Assembly (NCBI RefSeq): GCF_028209885.1
Contig: NZ_JAQLEM010000016.1
Coordinates: 1-54,588 of the forward strand
Length of the DNA: 54,588 bases
Direction of reading: 5' to 3'
DNA from: Collinsella aerofaciens
GTDB taxonomy: Bacteria; Actinomycetota; Coriobacteriia; Coriobacteriales; Coriobacteriaceae
Below the pieces are notes generated by a model. It was given only the letters and a program-made list of their open reading frames with translations, made no database searches and was not told the origin of the DNA. This document shows, piece by piece, positions 1 through 7,832 of this stretch. Numbering within the stretch: the stretch's first letter is position 1; every line of letters begins with the position of its first letter. Position numbers and translations under genes: made by a program.

Positions 1-1
1 G

Positions 2-43
2 ATATACGCCGTGATGCGCGACCGGGTGCCCTACCGGGAGTAG
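2..43 (+). CDS. C-terminal tail of a probable IS110-family transposase (partial)
   Basis: The window opens inside a reading frame that reads IYAVMRDRVPYRE and stops at 41-43. Short tails of the form YA(V/M)xRDGxPY are usual at the C-terminus of IS110-type DEDD transposases. The bases after the stop (GGTTGACAAAACTATAGGAAC, about 51-71) resemble the 3' flank of such elements, which lack terminal inverted repeats. Only 13 codons are visible, so the family call is tentative. It could also be the end of an unrelated gene. Confidence 0.4.
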   Translation: MYAVMRDRVPYRE

Positions 44-223
44 CCCCGACGGTTGACAAAACTATAGGAACACCCAATGACTGGGCCGCTTGCCTGCGAT
101 TTTTGACCGTTGGGCGGGCTTGCCGCCCTTGCCGCAAAAACGTTTTTGCATATCGGGTACAACGGGCTTTACGTGAGTAAAGTGCGCGCCGCGTCCACGT
201 GTCGCGTTTTTAAAGGAGGCCCC

Positions 224-1894
224 ATGCCTGGTGTTACCCCTGCAGAAGTTTTGTCCAACTTTGGTATTACGCTGGTCGAAGATCCCGCCGAGAATCAGCC
301 CCGCCTGCTGGTCGATCTACCCGCCGCGGAGCTCGTCGAGCACGCCATCCGCCGCGAAGAAGGCCGCATGGCATCCAACGGCGCGCTGGTGATTGAGACG
401 GGGGAGCGCACCGGCCGTTCGCCCAACGATCGTTTTATCGTTGACACCCCCGATGTTCACGACAAGATCGCCTGGGGTGCGGTCAACCGCCCGCTGTCCG
501 TCGAGAGCTATGAGGCCATCAAGGCCGGCATCGTCGACTATCTCGACGAGCGCGACGTGTTCGTCACGCGCGGCATGGCGGGCGCCGACCGCAACCACAC
601 GCGTCGCCTGCTTGTTGCCTGCGAGCGTGCCAGCCAGGCACTCTTCATTAAGCAAATGCTCGCCCGTCCGCTCGCCCGTGAAATCGCGCGCACCGGCGAG
701 CCCGACTTCTGCGTGCTCGCGGCACCCGGCTACCAGTGCGACCCTGCCATCAAGGGCCTCAACTCCAGCGCTGCCGTGGTCATCAACTTCCAGGAACGCG
801 TGATTCTGGTCGCCGGCACCGGCTACTCCGGCGAGATTAAAAAGTCGATCTTTAGCGTCATGAACTATCTGCTGCCCGTCGAGGACGACGTGCTGCCCAT
901 GCACTGCTCGGCCAGCATGGATCCCGTCACGCACGAGACCGCCGTGTTCTTTGGCCTGTCCGGCACCGGCAAGACCACGCTTTCGGCCAATCCCACGCGC
1001 CTGCTGATCGGCGACGACGAGCACGGTTGGTCCGACATGGGTATCTTCAACATTGAGGGTGGCTGCTACGCAAAATGCGAGGGCCTGGACGCCTTCCACG
1101 AGCCCGAGATCTTCAACGCCGTCCGTTTTGGCGCCATTTGCGAAAACGTGGTGCTCGACGAGAACCGCAAGCCCAACTACGACGACATCTCGATCACGCA
1201 CAACACGCGCGTGGCCTATCCCGTGGAGCACATTCCTAACGCGTGGACTAAGGGCATGGGCACCACTCCGAGTGTCGTGCTGTTCCTGACTTGCGACGCT
1301 TTTGGCGTGCTGCCGCCCATCTCGCGCCTGACGGCCGATGCCGCCATGTACCACTTTGTGACGGGCTTTACGGCTAAGATTCCCGGTACCGAGGTCGGCG
1401 TCACCGAGCCCACGCCCACGTTCTCTTCGCTGTTCGGCGAGCCGTTTATGCCGCTCGACCCCATGGTTTACGCCAAGATGCTCGGCGAGCGCATCGCCGA
1501 CGGGCGTACGCGCGTCTACCTGGTCAACACCGGCTGGATTGGCGGCGGCTACGGCGTAGGCCATCGCATCGAGCTTGCCTACACGCGCTCACTGGTCGCT
1601 CGCGCCCTCGACGGTACCATCGAGGACAGCGAGTTCGTGCACGACGACATCTTTAACGTCGACATTCCCACGACGTGCCACGGCGTGCCCGATGGCATCC
1701 TGGTGCCGCGCCAATACTGGCAGAACACCGCGCGCTATGACGAGGCCGCGCACAACCTGGCGGTGATGTTCGAGGAGAACTTCGAGAAGAAGTACTCGCA
1801 CCTGCCCGAGTCCGTCAAAGCCGCCGGCCCGCACGCTCAAGTACACGCCGACGCCCGTCATCGCGGCCGCGGGCTGCTGGGACTCCGCCACTAG
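224..1894 (+). CDS. pckA: Phosphoenolpyruvate carboxykinase (ATP)
   Basis: Interconverts oxaloacetate plus ATP with PEP, CO2 and ADP in the cytosol. In anaerobes it often runs toward oxaloacetate for fermentation to succinate. The 556-residue product has the substrate-binding motif GERTGRSPNDRF near residue 60, the P-loop GLSGTGKTT near 244-252 and the metal-binding LIGDDEHGW just after. ATG 224 follows AAAGGAGG at 212-219; an in-frame upstream extension to 110 has no ribosome site. The family usually ends near AAGP, about 530-540 residues. Here about 20 more residues follow (HAQVHADARHRG...), while the +1 frame of the same stretch reads a more ordinary LKYTPTPVIAAAG. A late frameshift or a lineage-specific tail are both possible. 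Family call is certain; the exact C-terminus is not. Confidence 0.95.
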   Translation: MPGVTPAEVLSNFGITLVEDPAENQPRLLVDLPAAELVEHAIRREEGRMASNGALVIETGERTGRSPNDRFIVDTPDVHDKIAWGAVNRPLSVESYEAIKAGIVDYLDERDVFVTRGMAGADRNHTRRLLVACERASQALFIKQMLARPLAREIARTGEPDFCVLAAPGYQCDPAIKGLNSSAAVVINFQERVILVAGTGYSGEIKKSIFSVMNYLLPVEDDVLPMHCSASMDPVTHETAVFFGLSGTGKTTLSANPTRLLIGDDEHGWSDMGIFNIEGGCYAKCEGLDAFHEPEIFNAVRFGAICENVVLDENRKPNYDDISITHNTRVAYPVEHIPNAWTKGMGTTPSVVLFLTCDAFGVLPPISRLTADAAMYHFVTGFTAKIPGTEVGVTEPTPTFSSLFGEPFMPLDPMVYAKMLGERIADGRTRVYLVNTGWIGGGYGVGHRIELAYTRSLVARALDGTIEDSEFVHDDIFNVDIPTTCHGVPDGILVPRQYWQNTARYDEAAHNLAVMFEENFEKKYSHLPESVKAAGPHAQVHADARHRGRGLLGLRH

Positions 1895-1913
1895 CTTCGC
1901 CGTGAGTCCATAT

Positions 1914-1950
1914 CCACCACAAAGGGGACAGGCACCTTTGTGGTGGTTTT
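1914..1950. repeat. CCACCACAAAGG hairpin element, copy 1
   Basis: Perfect 12-bp stem CCACCACAAAGG / CCTTTGTGGTGG around the loop GGACAGGCA, followed by TTTT. It lies 20 bp after the pckA stop and could act as a terminator. It is in the opposite orientation to copies 2, 4, 5 and 6, whose loop reads TGCCTG(T/C)CC. Confidence 0.9.
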
Positions 1951-1977
1951 GCTCGCGTGGATGACTCGGGTTACAAT
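1949..1977 (+). promoter_or_regulatory. Sigma-70-type promoter for the B3/B4-domain gene
   Basis: TTGCTC at 1949-1954, a 17-bp spacer and TACAAT at 1972-1977. Transcription would start near 1984, leaving a leader of about 138 nt before the ATG at 2122. Confidence 0.6.
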
Positions 1978-1983
1978 ACGCCT

Positions 1984-2101
1984 GACATATCGTCCCCTTC
2001 TCCGGATGGGGACAGCGCAAGCGTTCTTGTGACGGCACCGTAGGACTTTGAAGGTGGCCGTTGTAAGGGCGCTTTTTGTTTAGGCGCCCTCACTCGGGCG
2101 C
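1984..2101 (+). promoter_or_regulatory. Structured leader with terminator-like and competing hairpins
   Basis: Stem GTCCCC/GGGGAC (1992-1997, 2008-2013) is followed by a long imperfect hairpin closed by AGCGC (2014-2018) and GCGCT (2069-2073). The long hairpin contains CTTG/TAAG and ACGGC/GCCGT (2032-2036, 2057-2061) and ends in TTTTTG. GCGCCC at 2084-2089 can instead pair with GGGCGC at 2067-2072 or at 2096-2101, so exclusive folds exist. This looks like an attenuator or cis-regulatory RNA. I could not match it to a riboswitch class. Confidence 0.4.
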
Positions 2102-2121
2102 GCACAATGAAGGGAGAGCGT

Positions 2122-2841
2122 ATGAAGAGCTTTATTGCCGAGGATTCATTCTGGGAGCTGTTTCCGCAGGCAGCGGTCGGTGTTGTGGTCGTGGAGGGCA
2201 TGAAGCCCACGGCTCAGATTCCTCAAGAGGACGTGGATGCGATTGCGGCGTTTCTCGACCGCGCCAATATCGATGCGGAGCGTCATCTGACCAGCGACAC
2301 TATCAGCGAGAACGCACCGGTCAAGGCATGGCGCGAGGCCTATCGTTTGTTCAAGACCAAGAAAGGCGCGCGCTGCTCGATCGAGAACTTGCTCAAACGC
2401 GTGCTCAAAGGCAAGCCGGTGGGCCACATTACGCCCGCGGTGGATATTTACAACACGGTGTCGCTGACCTACGCGCTGCCCGTGGGAGGCGAGGATCTGC
2501 ATGCGATTGAGGGAGACCTTCGCTTGAAGGTGACCGACGGCGGCGACGCGTTCTTGCCACTTGGCGAGGAGGCGGATGATCCGACGCTGCCCGGTGAGCT
2601 TGCTTATATCGATGATGCGGGCGCCGTGTGCCGTTGCTGGAACTGGCGCGATGGCGTTCGCACGGCGCTGTCCGACGATTCGGCGGACGCATTTCTGGCG
2701 ATTGAGTGCGTGGAGCCCGAGCGGATGGGGGATTGCCAGGCCGCCATCGATCGCTTGGCCGAGCTGCTCGAGCGCTATCTGGGAGCGACGGTTGTCGTTA
2801 AGACGCTTGTGACCCGCGACAATCCCTGCGTGGAGCTGTAG
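2122..2841 (+). CDS. B3/B4 tRNA-binding-domain protein
   Basis: This 239-residue protein matches in style the stand-alone B3/B4 domain family (COG3382), related to the editing region of the phenylalanyl-tRNA synthetase beta chain. Recognisable stretches include NAPVKAWREAYRLF and the core TPAVDIYNTVSLTYALPVGGEDL. In PheRS this domain removes tyrosine from mischarged tRNA-Phe; the role of solo copies is not settled. ATG 2122 is preferred over ATG 2107 because AAGGGAG lies 8 bases before it, inside the longer reading. The gene stands alone between two hairpin repeats, behind its own promoter and structured leader. Confidence 0.8.
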   Translation: MKSFIAEDSFWELFPQAAVGVVVVEGMKPTAQIPQEDVDAIAAFLDRANIDAERHLTSDTISENAPVKAWREAYRLFKTKKGARCSIENLLKRVLKGKPVGHITPAVDIYNTVSLTYALPVGGEDLHAIEGDLRLKVTDGGDAFLPLGEEADDPTLPGELAYIDDAGAVCRCWNWRDGVRTALSDDSADAFLAIECVEPERMGDCQAAIDRLAELLERYLGATVVVKTLVTRDNPCVEL

Positions 2842-2870
2842 CGGCGCCTAGAACCTATTGATGCCCCAGA

Positions 2871-2907
2871 CCACCACAAAGGTGCCTGTCCCCTTTGTGG
2901 TGGTTTT
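2871..2907. repeat. CCACCACAAAGG hairpin element, copy 2
   Basis: Perfect 12-bp stem at 2871-2882 / 2892-2903 with loop TGCCTGTCC, followed by TTTTT. It lies 29 bp after the B3/B4-domain gene and may terminate it. Confidence 0.9.
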
Positions 2908-3011
2908 TATGTTGATGGGTTAACAATTGGGTCGCGTGGAGGCGGCAGTCGCTGAGTACGGCTAAGATGTTTACCCGTTAGCATCATGCAAGCGAAAGGC
3001 GGTCGTCTCCC

Positions 3012-3461
3012 ATGCAGCAGAACGACGAGACACGTTTCGAGGATTTTGTCGGACTGATTAGCGGGCTGTACAAGGAGATTCAGCGTATCAAGACGTCCGA
3101 GGGCGCAAGGCTGGGCCTCAAGGGCTCCGACGTTATGTGCCTGTACTACCTGGAGCGCAGCAAGGACGGCATGACCGGCGCCGATCTGGCTCGCGTGGCC
3201 GGCGTGACGCGCGCTGCCGTTTCGCGCACGCTGGCGCACCTGGAGGAGGGCGGCTTTGTCGAGGTTGATGACTCGGGCGATGCTGCCGTCAAGTACCGCG
3301 CACCGGTTCGCCTGACCACGCTGGGTGGCGAGAGCATGAACGAGGCCGACCGTATCATCCACGACGTGCTCGACACCACCGGTAAGGCCATGGGCGTGGA
3401 GCAGCGCGAGCAGATGTATGCGTCGCTGCGTACGATTCTCAACACCCTGCGCGAGATCTAA
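3012..3461 (+). CDS. MarR-family transcriptional regulator
   Basis: A 149-residue winged-helix regulator of normal MarR length. The recognition region reads GADLARVAGVTRAAVSRTLAHLEEGGFVEV, with the wing at about residues 85-105. N- and C-terminal helices should form the dimer interface. Such proteins usually repress a nearby gene or their own gene and respond to small ligands. AAAGGCGG lies about 10 bases before the ATG. The next gene on the strand encodes a DegV protein after a 119-bp gap, which is a possible but unproven target. The ligand cannot be inferred. Confidence 0.88.
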   Translation: MQQNDETRFEDFVGLISGLYKEIQRIKTSEGARLGLKGSDVMCLYYLERSKDGMTGADLARVAGVTRAAVSRTLAHLEEGGFVEVDDSGDAAVKYRAPVRLTTLGGESMNEADRIIHDVLDTTGKAMGVEQREQMYASLRTILNTLREI

Positions 3462-3580
3462 GGCCGCCAAGGCATTTGCTTCCCATTAACAACTGCATAG
3501 TCCCGTTTGAGCGCGTATACCGTGCCGGGGCAATGCTGTCTAAATTCCCCGCGCGAGACCTGCGCAAGAAAGGATTTGTT

Positions 3581-4435
3581 ATGTCCGTCCGCATTATTAC
3601 CGATTCCGCAAGCGATATGTCGCCGGCGGAGCACCCCGCTCTGCGTGTTCTGCCGCTGTCCGTCACCTTTGGCACCGATGTGTACATGGATGGCGTCGAC
3701 ATCGATCACCAGCGCTTTTACGAGATGCTCGTGGAGCGCGATGAGCTGCCCAAGACCGGCCAGGTCAACCCGTACGCGTTTTCGCAGGCGATTGCCGAGG
3801 CGCGTGAGGCCGGCGACGAGGCCGTGATTATTACCGTGGGCGCCAAGCTTTCGGGCACCAATCAGAGCGCCCGTACCGCACTTGCCGAGGCGCCGGGCGG
3901 CGACGTGTTCGTCGTGGACAGCAATAACGTGACCTTGGGAGAGCGCGTGCTGGTCGAGTATGCGCTGCGCCTGGTGGATGAGGGCCGTAGTGCGGCCCAG
4001 ATCGCGGCAGCGGTCGAGGCCGTGCGCGACCGCGTGGTGGTTATCGGCCTGCTCGAGACGCTGGAGTATCTGGTGCGTGGCGGTCGTCTGTCTGCTGCGG
4101 CCGGCGCCGTGGGTACGCTGCTCAACGTGAAGCCGGTCGTGGCCGCCGAGGACGGCCTCATCGTGCAGCTGGGCAAGGCGCGCGGTTCCAAAAACGGTCG
4201 AAACCTGTTGAACCAGAAGGTCGAGCAGGCGGGCGGCGTCGACTTCTCCATGCCGCTGGCGCTCGGCTATACGGGTCTTTCGGATGCGGTGCTCAAGAAG
4301 TATATCGAGGACAGCGCGGCGCTGTGGGCTGGCCATGCCGAGGGCGAACTGCCCGTTCACACCATCGGCGCCACCATCGGCACCCACGTAGGCCCCGGTG
4401 CCGTAGCCGTAGCCTTCTTCCAACCCGCCAACTAA
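3581..4435 (+). CDS. DegV-family fatty-acid-binding protein
   Basis: The 284-residue product has the DegV N-terminus RIITDSASDM and the motif VGAKLSGTNQSA. It also contains LLETLEYLVRGGRLSAA, typical of the second half of the family. DegV/FakB proteins bind a fatty acid in a central pocket and can present it to the kinase FakA. No FakA gene is in this window. ATG 3581 follows AAGAAAGGA with good spacing; the frame is open further upstream but has no ribosome site there. The family is clear and the bound lipid is unknown. Confidence 0.9.
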   Translation: MSVRIITDSASDMSPAEHPALRVLPLSVTFGTDVYMDGVDIDHQRFYEMLVERDELPKTGQVNPYAFSQAIAEAREAGDEAVIITVGAKLSGTNQSARTALAEAPGGDVFVVDSNNVTLGERVLVEYALRLVDEGRSAAQIAAAVEAVRDRVVVIGLLETLEYLVRGGRLSAAAGAVGTLLNVKPVVAAEDGLIVQLGKARGSKNGRNLLNQKVEQAGGVDFSMPLALGYTGLSDAVLKKYIEDSAALWAGHAEGELPVHTIGATIGTHVGPGAVAVAFFQPAN

Positions 4436-4447
4436 CCGACTTGCCAT

Positions 4448-4486
4448 AAACCACCACAAAGGGGACAGGCACCTTTGTGGTGGTTT
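4448..4486. repeat. CCACCACAAAGG hairpin element, copy 3
   Basis: Perfect 15-bp stem AAACCACCACAAAGG / CCTTTGTGGTGGTTT (4448-4462, 4472-4486) around GGACAGGCA. Same orientation as copy 1. It fills most of the 80-bp gap between the DegV and MGMT-like genes. Confidence 0.92.
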
Positions 4487-4515
4487 ATGCTTTTCCGGGT
4501 GGAAGGGAGCGAGCA

Positions 4516-4836
4516 ATGGCGTCTGAGGGCTTTTTTGAACGGGTGTACGAGGTGGTCGAGCAGATTCCCGAGGGGATGGTCGCCACGTATGGTCAGGTGG
4601 CGCTGCTTGCCGGTCGTCCACGAAGTGCGCGGTACGTGGGGTATGCCCTGCATAGTAATCCGCGTCCCGGCGAGATTCCCTGTCACCGCGTGGTGTTTGC
4701 CGACGGGCACATATGCGAGGGCTTCGCTTTTGGCGGTCCCGATGCTCAACGTGAGCTTTTGCTAGGGGAGGGTGTGGCGTTTAAGGACGACATGCACGTC
4801 GACTTGCCCGCCTGTCGCTGGCCAGCAGGGCTCTAG
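4516..4836 (+). CDS. MGMT/ATL-family DNA-binding-domain protein with retained PCHR cysteine
   Basis: A 106-residue protein equal to the C-terminal domain of O6-alkylguanine-DNA alkyltransferases: FFERVYEVVEQIPEGMVATYGQVA, then the arginine-finger helix (SARYVGYAL) and IPCHRVV. The methyl-acceptor Cys is present. Alkyltransferase-like (ATL) proteins of this size usually carry Trp there and only flag lesions for repair. This protein is therefore a possible minimal methyltransferase or an ATL-like sensor. GGAAGGGAG at 4501-4509 supports ATG 4516. It is flanked on both sides by the CCACCACAAAGG hairpin. Confidence 0.88.
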   Translation: MASEGFFERVYEVVEQIPEGMVATYGQVALLAGRPRSARYVGYALHSNPRPGEIPCHRVVFADGHICEGFAFGGPDAQRELLLGEGVAFKDDMHVDLPACRWPAGL

Positions 4837-4852
4837 CGCTCTGCCGTGGCCA

Positions 4853-4891
4853 AAACCACCACAAAGGTGCCTGCCCCCTTTGTGGTGGTTT
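4853..4891. repeat. CCACCACAAAGG hairpin element, copy 4
   Basis: Perfect 15-bp stem AAACCACCACAAAGG / CCTTTGTGGTGGTTT at 4853-4867 and 4877-4891. The loop TGCCTGCCC has one base change from the common TGCCTGTCC. It lies 17 bp after the MGMT-like stop. Confidence 0.92.
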
Positions 4892-5067
4892 AGTTTACTT
4901 GGGCTAACTTATGGAGAAGCTATGGCGGCGGATATTGATGCTGCAAAGTAAACCACGGTGAACTATATTGGTTTCAGCAACGGAGCAGGCAATAGGCGAT
5001 GAAAAAGCCTGCCCTGTTGAGTTTGATTCGCATTCCTCCCCTCTGTGCGATTCAACGGTGTACTTCG

Positions 5068-5109
5068 GGAACAGGCCCGCTGGCAACTAACTGCCAGCGG
5101 GCCTGTTCC
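5068..5109. other. Perfect 18-bp inverted repeat
   Basis: GGAACAGGCCCGCTGGCA at 5068-5085 and its exact complement at 5092-5109 surround ACTAAC. No long T-run follows on either strand. It lies in the 382-bp gap between the MGMT-like gene and trpS, which otherwise holds the repeat at 4853, the trpS terminator, and no convincing gene. A weaker GCAGGC/GCCTGC pair lies near 4985-5012. Confidence 0.7.
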
Positions 5110-5155
5110 TGTTTGTCGGGGGAGTGCGATGGACGGAGCCGAAGCGGTCCGCTCC

Positions 5156-5183
5156 AAAAAAGGCGGACGCCGTAGCGCCCGCC
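5156..5183 (-). terminator. Rho-independent terminator of trpS
   Basis: Read on the minus strand: GGCGGGCGC-TACG-GCGTCCGCC (one G-T pair) followed by TTTTTT. It lies 35 bp beyond the trpS stop. Confidence 0.85.
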
Positions 5184-5218
5184 CTATAGCAATCGAAAGC
5201 TCAAGTCAGCAGATCGGC

Positions 5219-6268
5219 CTAGTACACCATACCCATGGCGTCCTGAACCTCGGCCAGGGTCTGCTCGGCGATCTCGTTGGCGCGACGGTTGCCCTCGTGC
5301 AGGACGTCCTTCACATAGTCCAGATCGTTCTCGTAGCGCTGGCGACGCTCGCGGATCGGTGCGAAGTACTCGTTGACGGCCTCGGTCACGTACTTCTTGA
5401 GCTGGCCGGAGCCGCCCATGCCAATCTCCTCGGCAATCTCGACCTCGGAACGGCCGGTGCAGATGGCGGCCGTCGAAAGCAGGCCGGACACGCCGGGGCG
5501 GTTCTCGGGATCGAACGTGATCATGCGCTCGGAGTCGGTCTGGCTCTTCTTGATGCGCTTGGCCGTCTCCTCGGCGGTCATCGAGATGTTGATGGCGTTG
5601 CCGTAGCTCTTGCTCATCTTGCGACCGTCCAGGCCGGGCAGCAGCGGGGTCTCGGACAGCAGCGCCTCGACCTCGGGAAATACCTTGCCGTAGCGGTTGT
5701 TAAAGCGGCGGGCGATGGTACGGGTGAGCTCGATGTGCGGCAGCTGGTCGCGGCCGACGGGCACCACATTGCCCTTGCAGAACAGGATGTCGCAGGCCTG
5801 GTGCACCGGGTAGGTGAGCAGAAGGCCGGTGAGCTCGTGGCCCGAGGCCTCCATCTCGGCCTTGACCGTGGGGTTGCGCGCCAGCTCGGCCTCGGACACC
5901 AGCGACAGGAACGGCAGCATGAGCTGGTTGGCGGCGGGCACGGCGGAGTGCGCGTAGATCATGGTCTTGTCGGGGTCGATACCGCAGGCAAGGTAGTCCA
6001 TGACCATGTTGTACACGTTGTCCTGGATGTGCTCGGTGGTGTCGCGGTCGGTGATGACCTGGTAGTCGGCGATGAGTACGTTGGTCCTGGCGCCCATGTT
6101 CTGCAGCTCCACGCGGCCCTTGAGGGTGCCAAAGTAGTGACCCAGGTGCAGACGGCCGGTGGGGCGGTCGCCGGTAAGCATGGTGAACTTCTCGGGCGTC
6201 TTGGCCAGGCCCTCGCGAATGGCGTTGCTCTTTTGCAGCGCGACTTCGTAGCTGTTCTCGTTTGGCAT
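5219..6268 (-). CDS. trpS: Tryptophanyl-tRNA synthetase
   Basis: Class I synthetase that charges tRNA-Trp. The 349-residue protein has the first signature in GDRPTGRLHLGHYFG (HIGH variant HLGH) and the second in GLDGRKMSKSYGNAI. Length is normal for bacterial TrpRS. The start is ATG 6266-6268, preceded on the minus strand by TAGGAGCAATC; the frame stays open 48 codons further upstream without a ribosome site. No T-box leader is recognisable upstream. A strong terminator follows the gene. Confidence 0.96.
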   Translation of the reverse strand: MPNENSYEVALQKSNAIREGLAKTPEKFTMLTGDRPTGRLHLGHYFGTLKGRVELQNMGARTNVLIADYQVITDRDTTEHIQDNVYNMVMDYLACGIDPDKTMIYAHSAVPAANQLMLPFLSLVSEAELARNPTVKAEMEASGHELTGLLLTYPVHQACDILFCKGNVVPVGRDQLPHIELTRTIARRFNNRYGKVFPEVEALLSETPLLPGLDGRKMSKSYGNAINISMTAEETAKRIKKSQTDSERMITFDPENRPGVSGLLSTAAICTGRSEVEIAEEIGMGGSGQLKKYVTEAVNEYFAPIRERRQRYENDLDYVKDVLHEGNRRANEIAEQTLAEVQDAMGMVY

Positions 6269-6427
6269 GATTGCTCCTAACGTATGTTCATGGGTCAAGA
6301 TGATAACGCGTTTATTGGAGGGGCGGGGCGTAAGTAGGCGAGGGGCGGGAGAGGGGTGGCTTGTGCGATGGGTGCGGCGCGGCTGCGCTTGGCCAACGGT
6401 GTCTGGGCACATCCTCGGCAGCTTATC

Positions 6428-7627
6428 CTAGAGCTTGTGGTGGCGCTCTTCTTTACGTTCCTCGGCTGCTTGCTCCTCCTGCTTAAAAGCGGGGTCGTCG
6501 GGGGTGACGAGCTCGTCCTCGTGCGTGCGCTTGTTGTAATGGTGGCGCAGCACGGGCTCAAACAGATGTAGATGCTTGGCAAAGGCCGCCGAGCCAATGG
6601 CGAGCACGGTAAAGATGAGCACGCGCATGGGCACCTCGACCTGGTTAATCGCGGCGGCGCCGGCCGAAAGCATGATGCACCAGGCATAGATGAGCAGCAC
6701 AGCCTGTTTTTGGTTGTAGCCTTCTTGGATCAGGCGGTGGTGGATGTGGCCCTTGTCGGCCTGCCCGATGCTAATGTGGGCGCGCTTGCGGCGCACGATG
6801 GCGCTAAACGTGTCGATGATAGGCACGCCGGCAACGATGAGCGGGATGATAAGCGAGGTGAGTGCGGCGGTGCGGCTCACGTTGAGCAGCGAGATGGAGC
6901 CCAGCGCAAAGCCCAGAAGCAGCGACCCCGAGTCGCCCAAGAATATGCTTGCGGGGTTGAAGTTGTAGCGCAAAAAGGCCAGACAGGCGCCAAAGAGCGC
7001 AATGGAGAGCGCGGCGGCGTCGATGCGGCCCGAGAGAACGGCCATCGAAAACATGGTGAACGACGCGATGCCGCAGATGCCCGTGGCCAAGCCGTCGAGG
7101 CCGTCGATGAGGTTAATGATGTTGGTGAATGCCACCAGATAGATCACGGTGATGGGGTAGGCGAGCCATCCGAGCATGATCTCGCCGGGGGCAAACGGGT
7201 TGACGATGACGCCGATTTTTAGGCCGCCGATACAGGCGATGAGCGCGGCGAGGACCTGTCCGGCCAGCTTTTGCTTGGGCTTGAGCTGGAAGACGTCGTC
7301 GATAGCGCCGGTCGCAAAGATGACGGTAAAGGAGAGCGCCAGCATGGGATAGCTAATGTGAAGGCGCGGGTGCGGCACCAGGACGGGTGGCCAGCCTAGG
7401 TGCCAGGTGCCTAGGATTTGCACAATGCAGGCAACGACCAGGCCCAAAAACACCGCCGTTCCGCCCAAACGCGGGATGGGCTTGGTGTTGATGCGGCGCT
7501 TAGAAGGATAGTCGACGGCATCGAGCTTAATTGCCAAGCGCTTGACCAGGGGCACCGCGAGGAAGGTCGTGATAAAGGCCGCCGCTGCCACGCATAGGTA
7601 CGGTATGTAGCTCGGGGATGAAGCCAT
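6428..7627 (-). CDS. Undecaprenyl-phosphate GlcNAc-1-phosphate transferase (WecA/TagO/MraY family)
   Basis: A polytopic membrane enzyme of about 399 residues that moves a sugar-1-phosphate from a UDP-sugar to undecaprenyl phosphate, the first step of surface polysaccharide or teichoic-acid-like polymer synthesis. Seen: the DDVFQLKPK motif, NIINLIDGLDGLATG, FLGDSGSLLLGF and the cytoplasmic HIHHRL motif. WecA/TagO type is favoured over MraY by the HIHHRL motif and the long charged C-terminal tail (about 35 residues of E/K/R/H). The start is uncertain: ATG 7627 or an in-frame TTG at 7645, both with weak ribosome sites. It may prime the glycan built by the 43-52 kb cluster. Confidence 0.88.
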   Translation of the reverse strand: MASSPSYIPYLCVAAAAFITTFLAVPLVKRLAIKLDAVDYPSKRRINTKPIPRLGGTAVFLGLVVACIVQILGTWHLGWPPVLVPHPRLHISYPMLALSFTVIFATGAIDDVFQLKPKQKLAGQVLAALIACIGGLKIGVIVNPFAPGEIMLGWLAYPITVIYLVAFTNIINLIDGLDGLATGICGIASFTMFSMAVLSGRIDAAALSIALFGACLAFLRYNFNPASIFLGDSGSLLLGFALGSISLLNVSRTAALTSLIIPLIVAGVPIIDTFSAIVRRKRAHISIGQADKGHIHHRLIQEGYNQKQAVLLIYAWCIMLSAGAAAINQVEVPMRVLIFTVLAIGSAAFAKHLHLFEPVLRHHYNKRTHEDELVTPDDPAFKQEEQAAEERKEERHHKL

Positions 7628-7832
7628 GAATCTAAAAACCGCCAAGCGTCGAAGGAAAAGGTCAGAAGAACGCCATGCGCAAAGGGCATAGCCGAACCAT
7701 AATACTCGACCAAGGGGGGTGCATGTAATTGCACGCAGCGATAATCACGCGCTTACCAGATATTGGGATGTTGTCGATGGCTTGTCGGGATGCCGGCGGG
7801 AATCCATATGGACTGTAATGGTGATTTTCGGC

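Noticed and set aside
317..1564. 415-codon open frame on the minus strand inside pckA
   Set aside because: It is a shadow of the GC-rich pckA codon pattern. It has no ribosome site or family features, and pckA is certain on the other strand.
2107..2121. Start of the B3/B4-domain protein at ATG 2107
   Set aside because: The five extra codons contain the ribosome site for ATG 2122, so the later start is more likely.
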